A stretch of 22,535 bases of DNA from Streptococcus sp. A12 (GTDB lineage Bacteria; Bacillota; Bacilli; Lactobacillales; Streptococcaceae): assembly GCF_905372335.1 (NCBI RefSeq), contig NZ_CAJPOU010000026.1, forward strand, positions 1 through 22,535, read 5' to 3'. The first letter of the stretch is position 1, and each line of letters begins with the position of its first letter. Both the position numbers and the translations under genes were made by a program. The notes under the pieces were generated by a model. The model did no database searches and was not told the DNA's origin. It saw only the letters and a list, made by a program, of their open reading frames with translations. Shown piece after piece: positions 14,772 to 21,089 of the stretch.

Positions 14772-15420
14772 GGGCTACTTCTCCCTTCATGATGGCTACT
14801 CCAGAGGAAGTGCCGATTCGGTTAGCACCCGCTTGGATCATGGCTTGTGCATCCTCATAGCTACGAGTACCTCCAGATGCTTTCACTCCCATATCCGGTC
14901 CAACAACCTGGCGCATGAGGGCAACATCCTCAACAGTTGCTCCTCCGGTAGAGAAACCAGTCGAAGTTTTGACAAAGTCTGCTCCTGCCAATTTGGCAAT
15001 CTGACAAGCCACTACTTTTTCAGTTTCAGTTAACAAGCAGGTTTCGATTATCACTTTTACCAAGCGATCACCACTTGCATCTACAACAGCCTGAATGTCC
15101 TCTTCTACTAATGTTAGATTTTTTGATTTCAAGGCACCGATATTGATGACCATATCGATTTCATCGGCTCCATTTTGGATAGCATTTTGAGTTTCAAATG
15201 CCTTAACAGCAGGTGTGTTCGCGCCAAGAGGGAAACCAATTACCGTACACACTTTTACATCTGAATCCCGAAGTCCTTCTGCAGCGAAGTTGACCCAGGT
15301 CGGTTGGACACAAACACTTGCAAAATCATATTCTTTCGCTTCTTCGATCAAAGCCTCGATTTGTTCTTGTTGTGCATCAGGTTTTAATAATGTGTGGTCA
15401 ATGTATTTGTTTAATTTCAT
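14758..15420 (-). CDS. deoC: Deoxyribose-phosphate aldolase
   Basis: Cleaves 2-deoxyribose-5-phosphate to glyceraldehyde-3-phosphate and acetaldehyde. The start at 15420 (MKLNKYIDHT) has GGGGGAG eight bases upstream and gives the usual 220 residues. A start at 15459 would add 13 residues reaching into pdp. The Schiff-base lysine is K151 in ADFVKTSTGF, with K180 in GVKASGG and D89 in DEIDMVIN. It follows pdp by 22 bases and overlaps cdd by 14. Deoxyribose-1-phosphate from pdp still needs a phosphopentomutase, which is not encoded in this window. Confidence 0.96.
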   Translation of the reverse strand: MKLNKYIDHTLLKPDAQQEQIEALIEEAKEYDFASVCVQPTWVNFAAEGLRDSDVKVCTVIGFPLGANTPAVKAFETQNAIQNGADEIDMVINIGALKSKNLTLVEEDIQAVVDASGDRLVKVIIETCLLTETEKVVACQIAKLAGADFVKTSTGFSTGGATVEDVALMRQVVGPDMGVKASGGTRSYEDAQAMIQAGANRIGTSSGVAIMKGEVAHGDY

Positions 15421-15442
15421 TAATAAATCTCCCCCAAACGAA

Positions 15443-16720
15443 TTACGAAACAATTTCAATAATTTCTGAAACGCTTACAACCTTGTCTAGTATTTTAACA
15501 TTTTTTTGGAATTCTGCAATGGTTTTTTGACAAATTTCTAAATTTGTATAAATAGTTGCAACAAGGTCCCCTTTTTGAACAGGATCCCCGACCTTCTTGG
15601 CGAAAACAACCCCTGTTTCATAGTCTAAATCATCTGATTTGACAGCTCTTCCAGCCCCCAGACGCATAGCGAAGAGTCCGTGTTCCATAGCAGGCAAGGC
15701 TGCAATATAGCCATCCTCTTCTGCATAGACAGGCACTTGTTCTTTTACCTGAACTGGACGATAGAGATCGTCTAAATCTCCACCTTGAGCAAGGACCATT
15801 TCTTCAAACTTCTTCAGTGCTTTGCCGGCTGTTAGATGCTGCTTGATTTCTTCCAAGCTGGCCATCACCCCACCAAGCTCCAACATAATTTGGGCTAATT
15901 CACAAATAAAGTGGGTTACATCTTCTCTGCCTTTTCCTTGAAGAATATCTAAGGCTTCAAGAATTTCGAGACGGTTCCCGATGCTGGTTCCTAAAGGCTG
16001 GCTCATATCTGTCAAGACAGCAATGGTCTTGCGCCCGACAGCATTTCCAAGATTCACCATGGTACGAGCCAGTTCACGCGCCTCTTCAATGGTCTTCATA
16101 AAGGCCCCTTCTCCAACGGTGACATCGAGAAGGATGGCATCTGCTCCAGCCGCAATCTTCTTACTCATGACAGAGCTAGCAATCAATGGAATCGTATCAA
16201 CCGTCGCTGTCACATCCCGGAGCGCATAGAGAAGCTTATCCGCCATGACCAATTGGTCCGACTGCCCAATGACAGAAAGACCAATCTCTTGTACTTGTTT
16301 AATGAACTCTTTCTGGGTCCGCTCAATTTGGAATCCTTTAATGGATTCTAGCTTATCGATGGTCCCCCCTGTATGTCCAAGACCACGACCGCTCATCTTG
16401 GCAACTGGGACGCCAAAGCTAGCCACTAGAGGTGCCAGTACAATTGTTACTTTGTCTCCTACACCACCTGTTGAGTGTTTGTCCACCTTGATGCCTTTAA
16501 TAGCGGAAAGGTCGAATTGCTCCCCTGTCTCCACCATCTTCATGGTCAAATCTGAGATTTCTCGGGTCGTCATCCCCTTGAAATAAACCGCCATGGCAAA
16601 GGCAGCCATTTGATAATCAGGTACTGTTCCAGCCACATAGCCTTCGATCAACCAATGAATCTCATCTTTACTCAACTCAATGCCATCACGTTTTTTCTGA
16701 ATGATATCTACAGCTCTCAT
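15443..16720 (-). CDS. pdp: Pyrimidine-nucleoside phosphorylase
   Basis: Splits uridine, thymidine or deoxyuridine with phosphate to base and (deoxy)ribose-1-phosphate. The 425 residues have the phosphate-binding KHSTGGVGDK (81-90) and the thymidine/pyrimidine phosphorylase signature SGRGLGHTGGTIDKLES (110-126). A C-terminal domain of the PYNP_C type ends at about 420. Often annotated deoA; Firmicute enzymes of this family are broad in substrate. The ATG overlaps the stop of the methyltransferase gene (ATGA), with AAGGAG inside that gene. Confidence 0.95.
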   Translation of the reverse strand: MRAVDIIQKKRDGIELSKDEIHWLIEGYVAGTVPDYQMAAFAMAVYFKGMTTREISDLTMKMVETGEQFDLSAIKGIKVDKHSTGGVGDKVTIVLAPLVASFGVPVAKMSGRGLGHTGGTIDKLESIKGFQIERTQKEFIKQVQEIGLSVIGQSDQLVMADKLLYALRDVTATVDTIPLIASSVMSKKIAAGADAILLDVTVGEGAFMKTIEEARELARTMVNLGNAVGRKTIAVLTDMSQPLGTSIGNRLEILEALDILQGKGREDVTHFICELAQIMLELGGVMASLEEIKQHLTAGKALKKFEEMVLAQGGDLDDLYRPVQVKEQVPVYAEEDGYIAALPAMEHGLFAMRLGAGRAVKSDDLDYETGVVFAKKVGDPVQKGDLVATIYTNLEICQKTIAEFQKNVKILDKVVSVSEIIEIVS

Positions 16721-17310
16721 GTGACTTTTTCACTCCTTAAAATATAATATCCCTTGTCTTTTTTGAGGATTTCACAATTCCCAAAGACTTCCTCCATTTT
16801 GGCCTTCGCACTTGGAGCTCCCTGTTTTTTCTGAATGACAATGGTTAAGTCTCCACCAGGATTCAAATGGTCAAAACTCCCCGAAAGCACTTCATGAACT
16901 ACCTTTTTCCCAGCTCGAATGGGAGGATTACTGATAATATGATCAAAACTTCCCTCAACCTGATCATAAACATTGGATTGGAAGATCTTTGCTTCAACTT
17001 GATTTAAATCTGCGTTTTTCTGAGCTAGATCTAAAGCCCGTGTATTAACGTCTACCATAGTCGCATGGATCCCTTGGGCCTTAACCAAAGAGAGACCAAG
17101 TGGACCATACCCACAACCGACATCCAAAACCGTCTCTCCTTGCTGGAAGGACAAACAAGATAAGAGGACCTGGCTACCAAAGTCGATCATTTTCTTACTG
17201 AAAACGCCCGCATCCGTCAAAAATTTCATCTGCTCTCCTAGAAGGACCACATCTAACTCGTGGATATCATGTTGGGCATCTGGATGTTCATCATAGTACA
17301 TTTTACTCAT
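16717..17310 (-). CDS. Class I SAM-dependent methyltransferase, RsmC-like
   Basis: Probable rRNA guanine-N2 methyltransferase of the MTS/RsmC type. It matches the small Firmicute single-domain form (197 residues), about the size of the C-terminal half of E. coli RsmC. Motif I LDVGCGYGPLG is at 62-72, the acidic ribose-binding residue is D87, and the catalytic loop SNPPIRAG is at 127-134. The N-terminal MYYDEHPDAQHD is typical. It opens the nucleoside operon although its job is not obviously nucleoside catabolism. The ATG is six bases after a perfect TATAAT and has no Shine-Dalgarno sequence, so the message may be leaderless. An ATG three codons later also lacks one. Confidence 0.88.
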   Translation of the reverse strand: MSKMYYDEHPDAQHDIHELDVVLLGEQMKFLTDAGVFSKKMIDFGSQVLLSCLSFQQGETVLDVGCGYGPLGLSLVKAQGIHATMVDVNTRALDLAQKNADLNQVEAKIFQSNVYDQVEGSFDHIISNPPIRAGKKVVHEVLSGSFDHLNPGGDLTIVIQKKQGAPSAKAKMEEVFGNCEILKKDKGYYILRSEKVT

Positions 17311-17316
17311 ATTAGC

Positions 17317-17345
17317 ATTATAGCATAATTTAACCTATTTTTAAA
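17317..17345 (-). promoter_or_regulatory. Promoter of the rsmC-like/pdp/deoC/cdd/pnrA operon
   Basis: Minus-strand TGCTATAAT gives TATAAT at 17317-17322 with an upstream TG. TTTAAA (17340-17345) is a -35-like hexamer at 17-base spacing. Only six bases separate the -10 from the ATG, placing the expected transcription start at or next to the A of the start codon. Confidence 0.75.
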
Positions 17346-17354
17346 TCGTTTACA
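17341..17354. promoter_or_regulatory. CcpA cre box between the divergent operon and coaA
   Basis: The minus strand reads TGTAAACGATTTAA, which fits the cre consensus TGNAANCGNWNNCW at every fixed position except the final C. It covers the -35 of coaA (17349-17354) and most of the -35-like hexamer of the nucleoside operon. Its centre is near -37 for both predicted starts, a position expected to repress. Nucleoside catabolism is a known CcpA target in Firmicutes. Confidence 0.6.
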
Positions 17355-17377
17355 GAAGATCTCAAAACTGATATACT
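17349..17377 (+). promoter_or_regulatory. coaA promoter
   Basis: TTTACA (17349-17354) and TATACT (17372-17377) are spaced by 17 bases, with TG at the extended -10 position. It is back-to-back with the rsmC-like promoter. Confidence 0.75.
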
Positions 17378-17405
17378 AAAGGTCACTATGGAGGAAAGGC
17401 TTGCA

Positions 17406-18326
17406 ATGGATAAAGAATTTCTACACTTCGAAAAAATCAATCGACAAACTTGGCAAAATCTCCACCGGAAATCGACCCCTCCTCTGTCTGAAGAGGAATT
17501 GAATTCGATCAAGAGTTTTAATGACCTCATTAGTTTACAAGATGTGACAGATATCTACTTACCCTTGACACACCTGATTCAAATCTACAAAAAAGCGAAA
17601 GAGGATTTAGCTTTCTCCAAAGGCATCTTTCTCCAACAGGAAAGTAAAAAACAGCCTTTTATGATTGGAATTTCAGGGAGCGTGGCTGTCGGCAAATCAA
17701 CGACGAGTCGTCTCCTTCAAATCCTTCTTTCTCGGACCTTTTCAGATTCTACTGTTGAATTGGTGACCACCGATGGTTTCTTGTATCCCAACGCCACCTT
17801 GATTGAACAAAACATTCTCAATCGCAAGGGCTTCCCTGAAAGTTATGATATGGAGCTCCTTTTGGATTTCCTCAACCAACTCAAAAATGGTCAAAGCTAT
17901 CAGATCCCTGTCTATTCTCACGAGATTTATGATATCGTCCCTGACCAGAAGCAAACCATCCAAGCTGCGGACTTTATTATCGTAGAAGGGATCAACGTCT
18001 TTCAGAATCCTCAAAATGATCGGCTCTATATGACAGACTTCTTTGACTTTTCCATCTATGTGGATGCTGAGGTTGCCAATATTGAGTCCTGGTATATCGA
18101 TCGCTTTAAAAAGTTGTTAGACCGTGCGAAAGATGACCCAAGCAACTACTACCACCGCTTTACCAAGCAACCTGAAGAAGAAGTCCTCGCCTTCGCTCAT
18201 CAGGTATGGGAGTCGATCAACCTCTTAAATCTAAAAGACTATATCGAGCCCACCCGGAACCGAGCCGAACTGATCCTGCACAAATCTGCCAACCATGAGA
18301 TCGATGAAATCTATCTCAAGAGATAA
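17406..18326 (+). CDS. coaA: Type I pantothenate kinase
   Basis: Phosphorylates pantothenate with ATP, the first and controlled step of coenzyme A synthesis. The start at 17406 (MDKEFLHFEK) has AAAGG six bases upstream and gives 306 residues, the usual size. The earlier in-frame ATG at 17388 would contain the ribosome site in its coding part. The P-loop is GISGSVAVGKST (88-99). TTDGFLYPN (121-129) and RKGFPESYD (140-148) are PanK-I hallmarks. The C-terminal TRNRAELILHKSANHEI is typical. No clear terminator follows, so some readthrough into rpsT is possible. Confidence 0.97.
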   Translation: MDKEFLHFEKINRQTWQNLHRKSTPPLSEEELNSIKSFNDLISLQDVTDIYLPLTHLIQIYKKAKEDLAFSKGIFLQQESKKQPFMIGISGSVAVGKSTTSRLLQILLSRTFSDSTVELVTTDGFLYPNATLIEQNILNRKGFPESYDMELLLDFLNQLKNGQSYQIPVYSHEIYDIVPDQKQTIQAADFIIVEGINVFQNPQNDRLYMTDFFDFSIYVDAEVANIESWYIDRFKKLLDRAKDDPSNYYHRFTKQPEEEVLAFAHQVWESINLLNLKDYIEPTRNRAELILHKSANHEIDEIYLKR

Positions 18327-18385
18327 GAATTATATGACAATATGGTCTTTAAGAAATAGCGATTCGAAGAAAAATTAGTTTGGGC

Positions 18386-18414
18386 TTGTCAAAAGAAAAG
18401 TTTTCAGATATAAT
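18386..18414 (+). promoter_or_regulatory. Strong rpsT promoter
   Basis: TTGTCA (18386-18391) and TATAAT (18409-18414) at 17-base spacing make the best -35/-10 pair in the window, as expected for a ribosomal protein gene. The 5' leader is about 27 bases. Confidence 0.88.
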
Positions 18415-18447
18415 AAGAGAGTTAGAATATCATTGGAGGTGAAAAAA

Positions 18448-18681
18448 TTGGCAAACATTAAATCAGCTATCAAACGCGCTGAATTGAACGTTAAACAAAA
18501 CGAAAAAAACTCGGCTCAAAAATCAGCTATGCGTACTGCAATCAAAGCTTTTGAAGCAAACCCATCTGAAGAACTTTACCGCGCTGCTAGCTCAGCTATC
18601 GATAAAGCAGAAACTAAAGGTTTGATCCACAAAAACAAAGCTAGCCGTGATAAAGCACGTCTTGCAGCAAAACTTGGCTAA
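18448..18681 (+). CDS. rpsT: 30S ribosomal protein S20
   Basis: Primary 16S rRNA-binding protein of the small subunit. The 77-residue, lysine- and alanine-rich helical protein starts at TTG (18448) as ANIKSAIKRAELNVKQ after the initiator. GGAGGTG lies six bases upstream of this TTG. A TTG at 18433 is in frame but would put the ribosome site inside the coding region, so it is not used. E. coli rpsT also starts at UUG, where the weak start is part of autogenous control. The same may hold here but is inference. It has its own promoter and terminator. Confidence 0.97.
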   Translation: MANIKSAIKRAELNVKQNEKNSAQKSAMRTAIKAFEANPSEELYRAASSAIDKAETKGLIHKNKASRDKARLAAKLG

Positions 18682-18702
18682 TCAAGCATTGCATACAAAA
18701 TG

Positions 18703-18722
18703 AGCTCCTCGGAGCTTTTTTT
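18703..18722 (+). terminator. rpsT terminator
   Basis: AGCTC (18703-18707) and GAGCT (18712-18716) around a CTCG loop are followed by seven T bases. It starts 22 bases after the stop codon. Confidence 0.85.
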
Positions 18723-18746
18723 GTTGCTTCCAAATAAGGAGAAGAG

Positions 18747-19277
18747 ATGAAAATTACGATTATCGGCTATTCAGGATCTGGCAAGTCAACTTTGGCTGAA
18801 AACCTAGCCCGCTACTACTCCATCCCCAAGATCCACATGGATACCCTTCAATTTCAACCGGGTTGGATAGACAGTGACCGAGATTGGATGGAGCAAGAAT
18901 TGAAACAGTTTCTCAGCGATCATAGAGACTGGGTCATTGATGGCAATTACTCTTGGTGCTGCTATGAGGAGAGAATGGAGCAAGCAGATCAGATTATCTT
19001 TCTCAACTTCTCTCATTGGAACTGCCTCTATAGAGGGTGGAAACGATACCGCCGTTATAAAGGATGTGTCCGTGAGAGTATGGCAGCAGGCTGCCCTGAA
19101 CGCTTTGACTGGGAATTCATCCGTTGGATTCTCTGGGATGGACGAACAAAAACTGCCAGAGAAAGGTATCAAAACATCCACTCCACCTACCCCGAAAAAT
19201 TCATCTCTCTCAAGAACCAAAAGGAACTGGACCGTTTTCTAGATAACGTAAAAAATGATCTACTGGAATCGAAGTAA
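18747..19277 (+). CDS. P-loop nucleotide kinase-like protein (FlaR/'DNA topology modulation' type)
   Basis: A 176-residue cytoplasmic P-loop protein resembling small adenylate-kinase-like proteins often labelled 'DNA topology modulation protein'. Walker A is GYSGSGKST (7-15). The following helix, the HMDTL segment (30-34) and the DGNYS stretch (65-69) are typical of this group. The rest is rich in Trp and Arg (WKRYRRYKG, WEFIRWILWDGRTKTARERY), consistent with a lid region. The real substrate of this family is not well settled and the topology label should not be taken literally. AAGGAG is five bases before the ATG. It follows the rpsT terminator, so it depends on readthrough or an unseen promoter. 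Confidence 0.82.
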   Translation: MKITIIGYSGSGKSTLAENLARYYSIPKIHMDTLQFQPGWIDSDRDWMEQELKQFLSDHRDWVIDGNYSWCCYEERMEQADQIIFLNFSHWNCLYRGWKRYRRYKGCVRESMAAGCPERFDWEFIRWILWDGRTKTARERYQNIHSTYPEKFISLKNQKELDRFLDNVKNDLLESK

Positions 19278-19302
19278 ACACTCGATCTAGTAGATCATTT
19301 TT
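19251..19302. terminator. Bidirectional terminator shared by the P-loop gene and tetR
   Basis: AAAAATGATCTACT (19251-19264) and AGTAGATCATTTTT (19289-19302) form a perfect 14-bp stem. The left arm and loop contain the last nine codons and stop of the P-loop gene, and the right arm abuts the tetR stop. Both strands end the stem in a T-run. Confidence 0.85.
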
Positions 19303-19303
19303 C

Positions 19304-19882
19304 TTATTTTCTTTTCTTTTGAGGAAACAAGGGAAGACCTAAGGAAGCCATCTTCTCCGCCGGCACCTTCATGCCATCCTTGATCCATTTGGCCAGAACA
19401 GAGACAATAGCTGAGCTGAGGAAGGAATTCAAATAACTAGCTGGCCCTTGTGAAGATTTCTGACTTTTAATTCTCTTTTCCAGAAATTCATAAACAGCCT
19501 TGGTGAGCAGTTTCTCAAAATTATAATCGACAGCCAAGCTGATAATGCGGGCTTCCTTCTTGGCCTCTTTAAAGAGATAAACCCATATCTGGTACAAATC
19601 GGTCTTAAAATTATAGCCTTCCAGAGACTTGGTAATCTTCGAAACAGTTGATTGGAAGATTGATTCGAGCAATTCTTCTTTTGACTCATAATTTCGGTAA
19701 AAAGCTGCACGAGAAACGCCTGCTCTCTCCACCAATTCTGAAATGGTAATCTTTTTCAAGTCCTTTTTATCCAACAACTGAAGCAGGGAAATCTCCAAGG
19801 ATTCTCGTGTGATGGCATTGCTTTCTTGATTGGATCGCTTTAGATTTGCTAAGGATTTTTCTGATATCTTTCTTTCTGCCAT
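19304..19882 (-). CDS. TetR/AcrR family transcriptional regulator
   Basis: Predicted dimeric DNA-binding repressor of 192 residues. An N-terminal basic extension (1-25) precedes the TetR helix-turn-helix at about 46-66 (ITISELVERAGVSRAAFYR) and the helix NYESKEELLESIF. The C-terminal ligand domain (about 85-190) is not specific enough to name an effector. The start has only a weak purine stretch (GAAAGTAAG) upstream. It is divergent from the DegV gene with 127 bases between them, the usual layout for a local regulator. A lipid or fatty-acid signal is a reasonable guess from the neighbour but unproven. Confidence 0.9.
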   Translation of the reverse strand: MAERKISEKSLANLKRSNQESNAITRESLEISLLQLLDKKDLKKITISELVERAGVSRAAFYRNYESKEELLESIFQSTVSKITKSLEGYNFKTDLYQIWVYLFKEAKKEARIISLAVDYNFEKLLTKAVYEFLEKRIKSQKSSQGPASYLNSFLSSAIVSVLAKWIKDGMKVPAEKMASLGLPLFPQKKRK

Positions 19883-19941
19883 AACACTTACTTTCTATCT
19901 GTATCATCTGAATGTATCTGCTTTCAGAGAATGCAACTTCA

Positions 19942-19950
19942 TGATATAAT
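19942..19950 (+). promoter_or_regulatory. degV promoter, extended -10
   Basis: TGATATAAT with TATAAT at 19945-19950. No good -35 is present. The expected transcript start near 19957 gives a 5' leader of about 53 bases containing the dyad at 19976-19995. Confidence 0.7.
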
Positions 19951-19975
19951 TGTAAAAAAAGACTAACTACTTGTC

Positions 19976-19995
19976 AATGTACAATTTTTTACATT
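19976..19995. promoter_or_regulatory. Candidate operator or leader hairpin before degV
   Basis: AATGTA and TACATT arms flank eight bases. A second, longer pairing exists between TGTAAAAAA (19951-19959) and TTTTTTACA (19985-19993). The dyad lies between the degV promoter and its ribosome site, near the divergent tetR, and could be a repressor site or an mRNA structure. Confidence 0.35.
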
Positions 19996-20009
19996 TTGAG
20001 GTAATAAAA

Positions 20010-20852
20010 ATGAAATGGAAAATTATTGCAGATTCTGGCTGTGATTATCGTACTTATGAAAGTGCTGCATCAGATACTAGCTTTGTTTCAGTTCCCCTTA
20101 CCATTCAGATTGGTGAGACCATCTACACAGACGACGCCAAGCTTGATACAGATAAAATGATGGAAGATATGTATGCTACTACTACTGCTTCCAAATCGGC
20201 TTGTCCTAGTCCCGATGACTATATGAAAGCCTTTGAAGGTGCTGATAATATCATCGTTGTTACCATCACTGGTACTTTGTCTGGTAGCCACAATAGTGCT
20301 CAGGTCGCTAAAAAGCTTTATCTAGAAGACCATCCTGCAAGCAATATCCATGTGATCGATAGTTTATCGGCTGGTGGTGAAGTGGACCTCCTCGTCCGCA
20401 AACTCCATCAACTCATCGCTCAAGACCTTGACTTTGATCAAGTGGTCGAAGTCATCACCAAATACCAAGAAAAAACCAAACTGATCTTTGTCCTGGCTAA
20501 GGTCGATAATTTGGTTAAAAATGGTCGACTTAATAAAATTATCGGAACGGTTGTCGGCCTCTTAAACATCCGTATGGTCGGCCAAGCCAGCGATACCGGA
20601 ACCCTTGAACTCCTTCATAAAGCCCGTGGCCAAAAGAAAGCTATTTCCACTACTTTTGAAGAAATACTCAAAGCCGGCTATAAAGGTGGACACATCACCA
20701 TCGCTCACCGCCGCAACGATAAATTCGTAGAACAACTCTCTGCCTTGGTCCATGAAAAGTTCGCCAATGCGGATATCGAAGTTCTTCCGACCTCTGGCCT
20801 CTGCAGCTTTTACGCTGAAGAAGGTGGCCTCTTAATCGGCTATGAAATTTAA
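20010..20852 (+). CDS. DegV family fatty-acid-binding protein (FakB-like)
   Basis: Predicted to bind a fatty acid and present it to the kinase FakA, allowing exogenous fatty acids to enter phospholipids. The start at 20010 (MKWKIIADSG) has GAGGT seven bases upstream and gives 280 residues, the family norm. An ATG at 19971 would add 13 residues and lies close to the predicted transcript start. DegV features are the ADSGCDY opening (7-13), SKSACPSP (61-68), TITGTLSGSHNSA (86-98; the Ser/Thr near the carboxylate) and IDSLSAGG (116-123). No FakA kinase gene is nearby. Which FakB paralogue this is, and its chain preference, cannot be read here. Confidence 0.92.
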   Translation: MKWKIIADSGCDYRTYESAASDTSFVSVPLTIQIGETIYTDDAKLDTDKMMEDMYATTTASKSACPSPDDYMKAFEGADNIIVVTITGTLSGSHNSAQVAKKLYLEDHPASNIHVIDSLSAGGEVDLLVRKLHQLIAQDLDFDQVVEVITKYQEKTKLIFVLAKVDNLVKNGRLNKIIGTVVGLLNIRMVGQASDTGTLELLHKARGQKKAISTTFEEILKAGYKGGHITIAHRRNDKFVEQLSALVHEKFANADIEVLPTSGLCSFYAEEGGLLIGYEI

Positions 20853-20866
20853 CAACAAACTTTAAA

Positions 20867-21042
20867 AGAGGCTGGGACAAAAGTCCTAGCCTCTCAATTG
20901 TCTTTGGATTATCGAGCAAGACGCAGTGGTTGAGTGGGCTCTACTACGCTGATTTCATCAGCTTTTACAGCCCTACTCAACTGTGCGGAGGTGGGACGAC
21001 GAAATCGAATTCTAACGAATTACCGATTTCTGTCCCACTCTC
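20867..21042. repeat. Intergenic hairpin-rich repeat element with imperfect inverted ends
   Basis: The ends GAGGCTGGGACA (20868-20879) and TGTCCCACTCTC (21031-21042) are imperfect inverted repeats. Inside are three hairpin modules. AGAGGCTGGGAC/GTCCTAGCCTCT (20867-20894) is 12 bp with an AAAA loop. TTGAGT-GGGCT pairs with AGCCC-T-ACTCAA (about 20930-20980), enclosing GCTGAT-TTC-ATCAGC (20949-20963). GTGGGAC...GAAATCG pairs with CGATTTC-T-GTCCCAC (20991-21038). The 'gaggctgggaca' type sequence is one I associate with intergenic repeats in oral streptococci; the copy number was not checked. It carries no credible coding frame. A non-autonomous, MITE-like element or a mobile RNA module fits best. 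Confidence 0.65.
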
Positions 21043-21055
21043 TTTTACCATACAG

Positions 21056-21089
21056 ATTCCCTCCGGTCAGGACCAGAGGGAATTTTTTT
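21056..21089 (+). terminator. Plus-strand intrinsic terminator after the repeat
   Basis: ATTCCCTC (21056-21063) pairs with GAGGGAAT (21076-21083), with inner GGTC/GACC, and is followed by seven T bases. It faces the degV transcript, about 200 bases after the stop. It overlaps the stop codon of the convergent permease gene. On the minus strand no T-run follows. Confidence 0.8.

Noticed and set aside
15421..15459. Longer deoC start overlapping pdp
   Set aside because: The start at 15420 has GGGGGAG upstream and gives the usual 220-residue aldolase beginning MKLNKYIDHT.
18327..18385. Possible coaA terminator
   Set aside because: No stem with a T-run was found in this stretch, so none is called.
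19971..20009. Upstream ATG for the DegV gene (MSMYNFLHFEVIK extension)
   Set aside because: Family members begin at M-K-W-K-I-I-A-D-S; GAGGT serves the ATG at 20010, and the upstream ATG has no ribosome site and lies close to the predicted transcript start.
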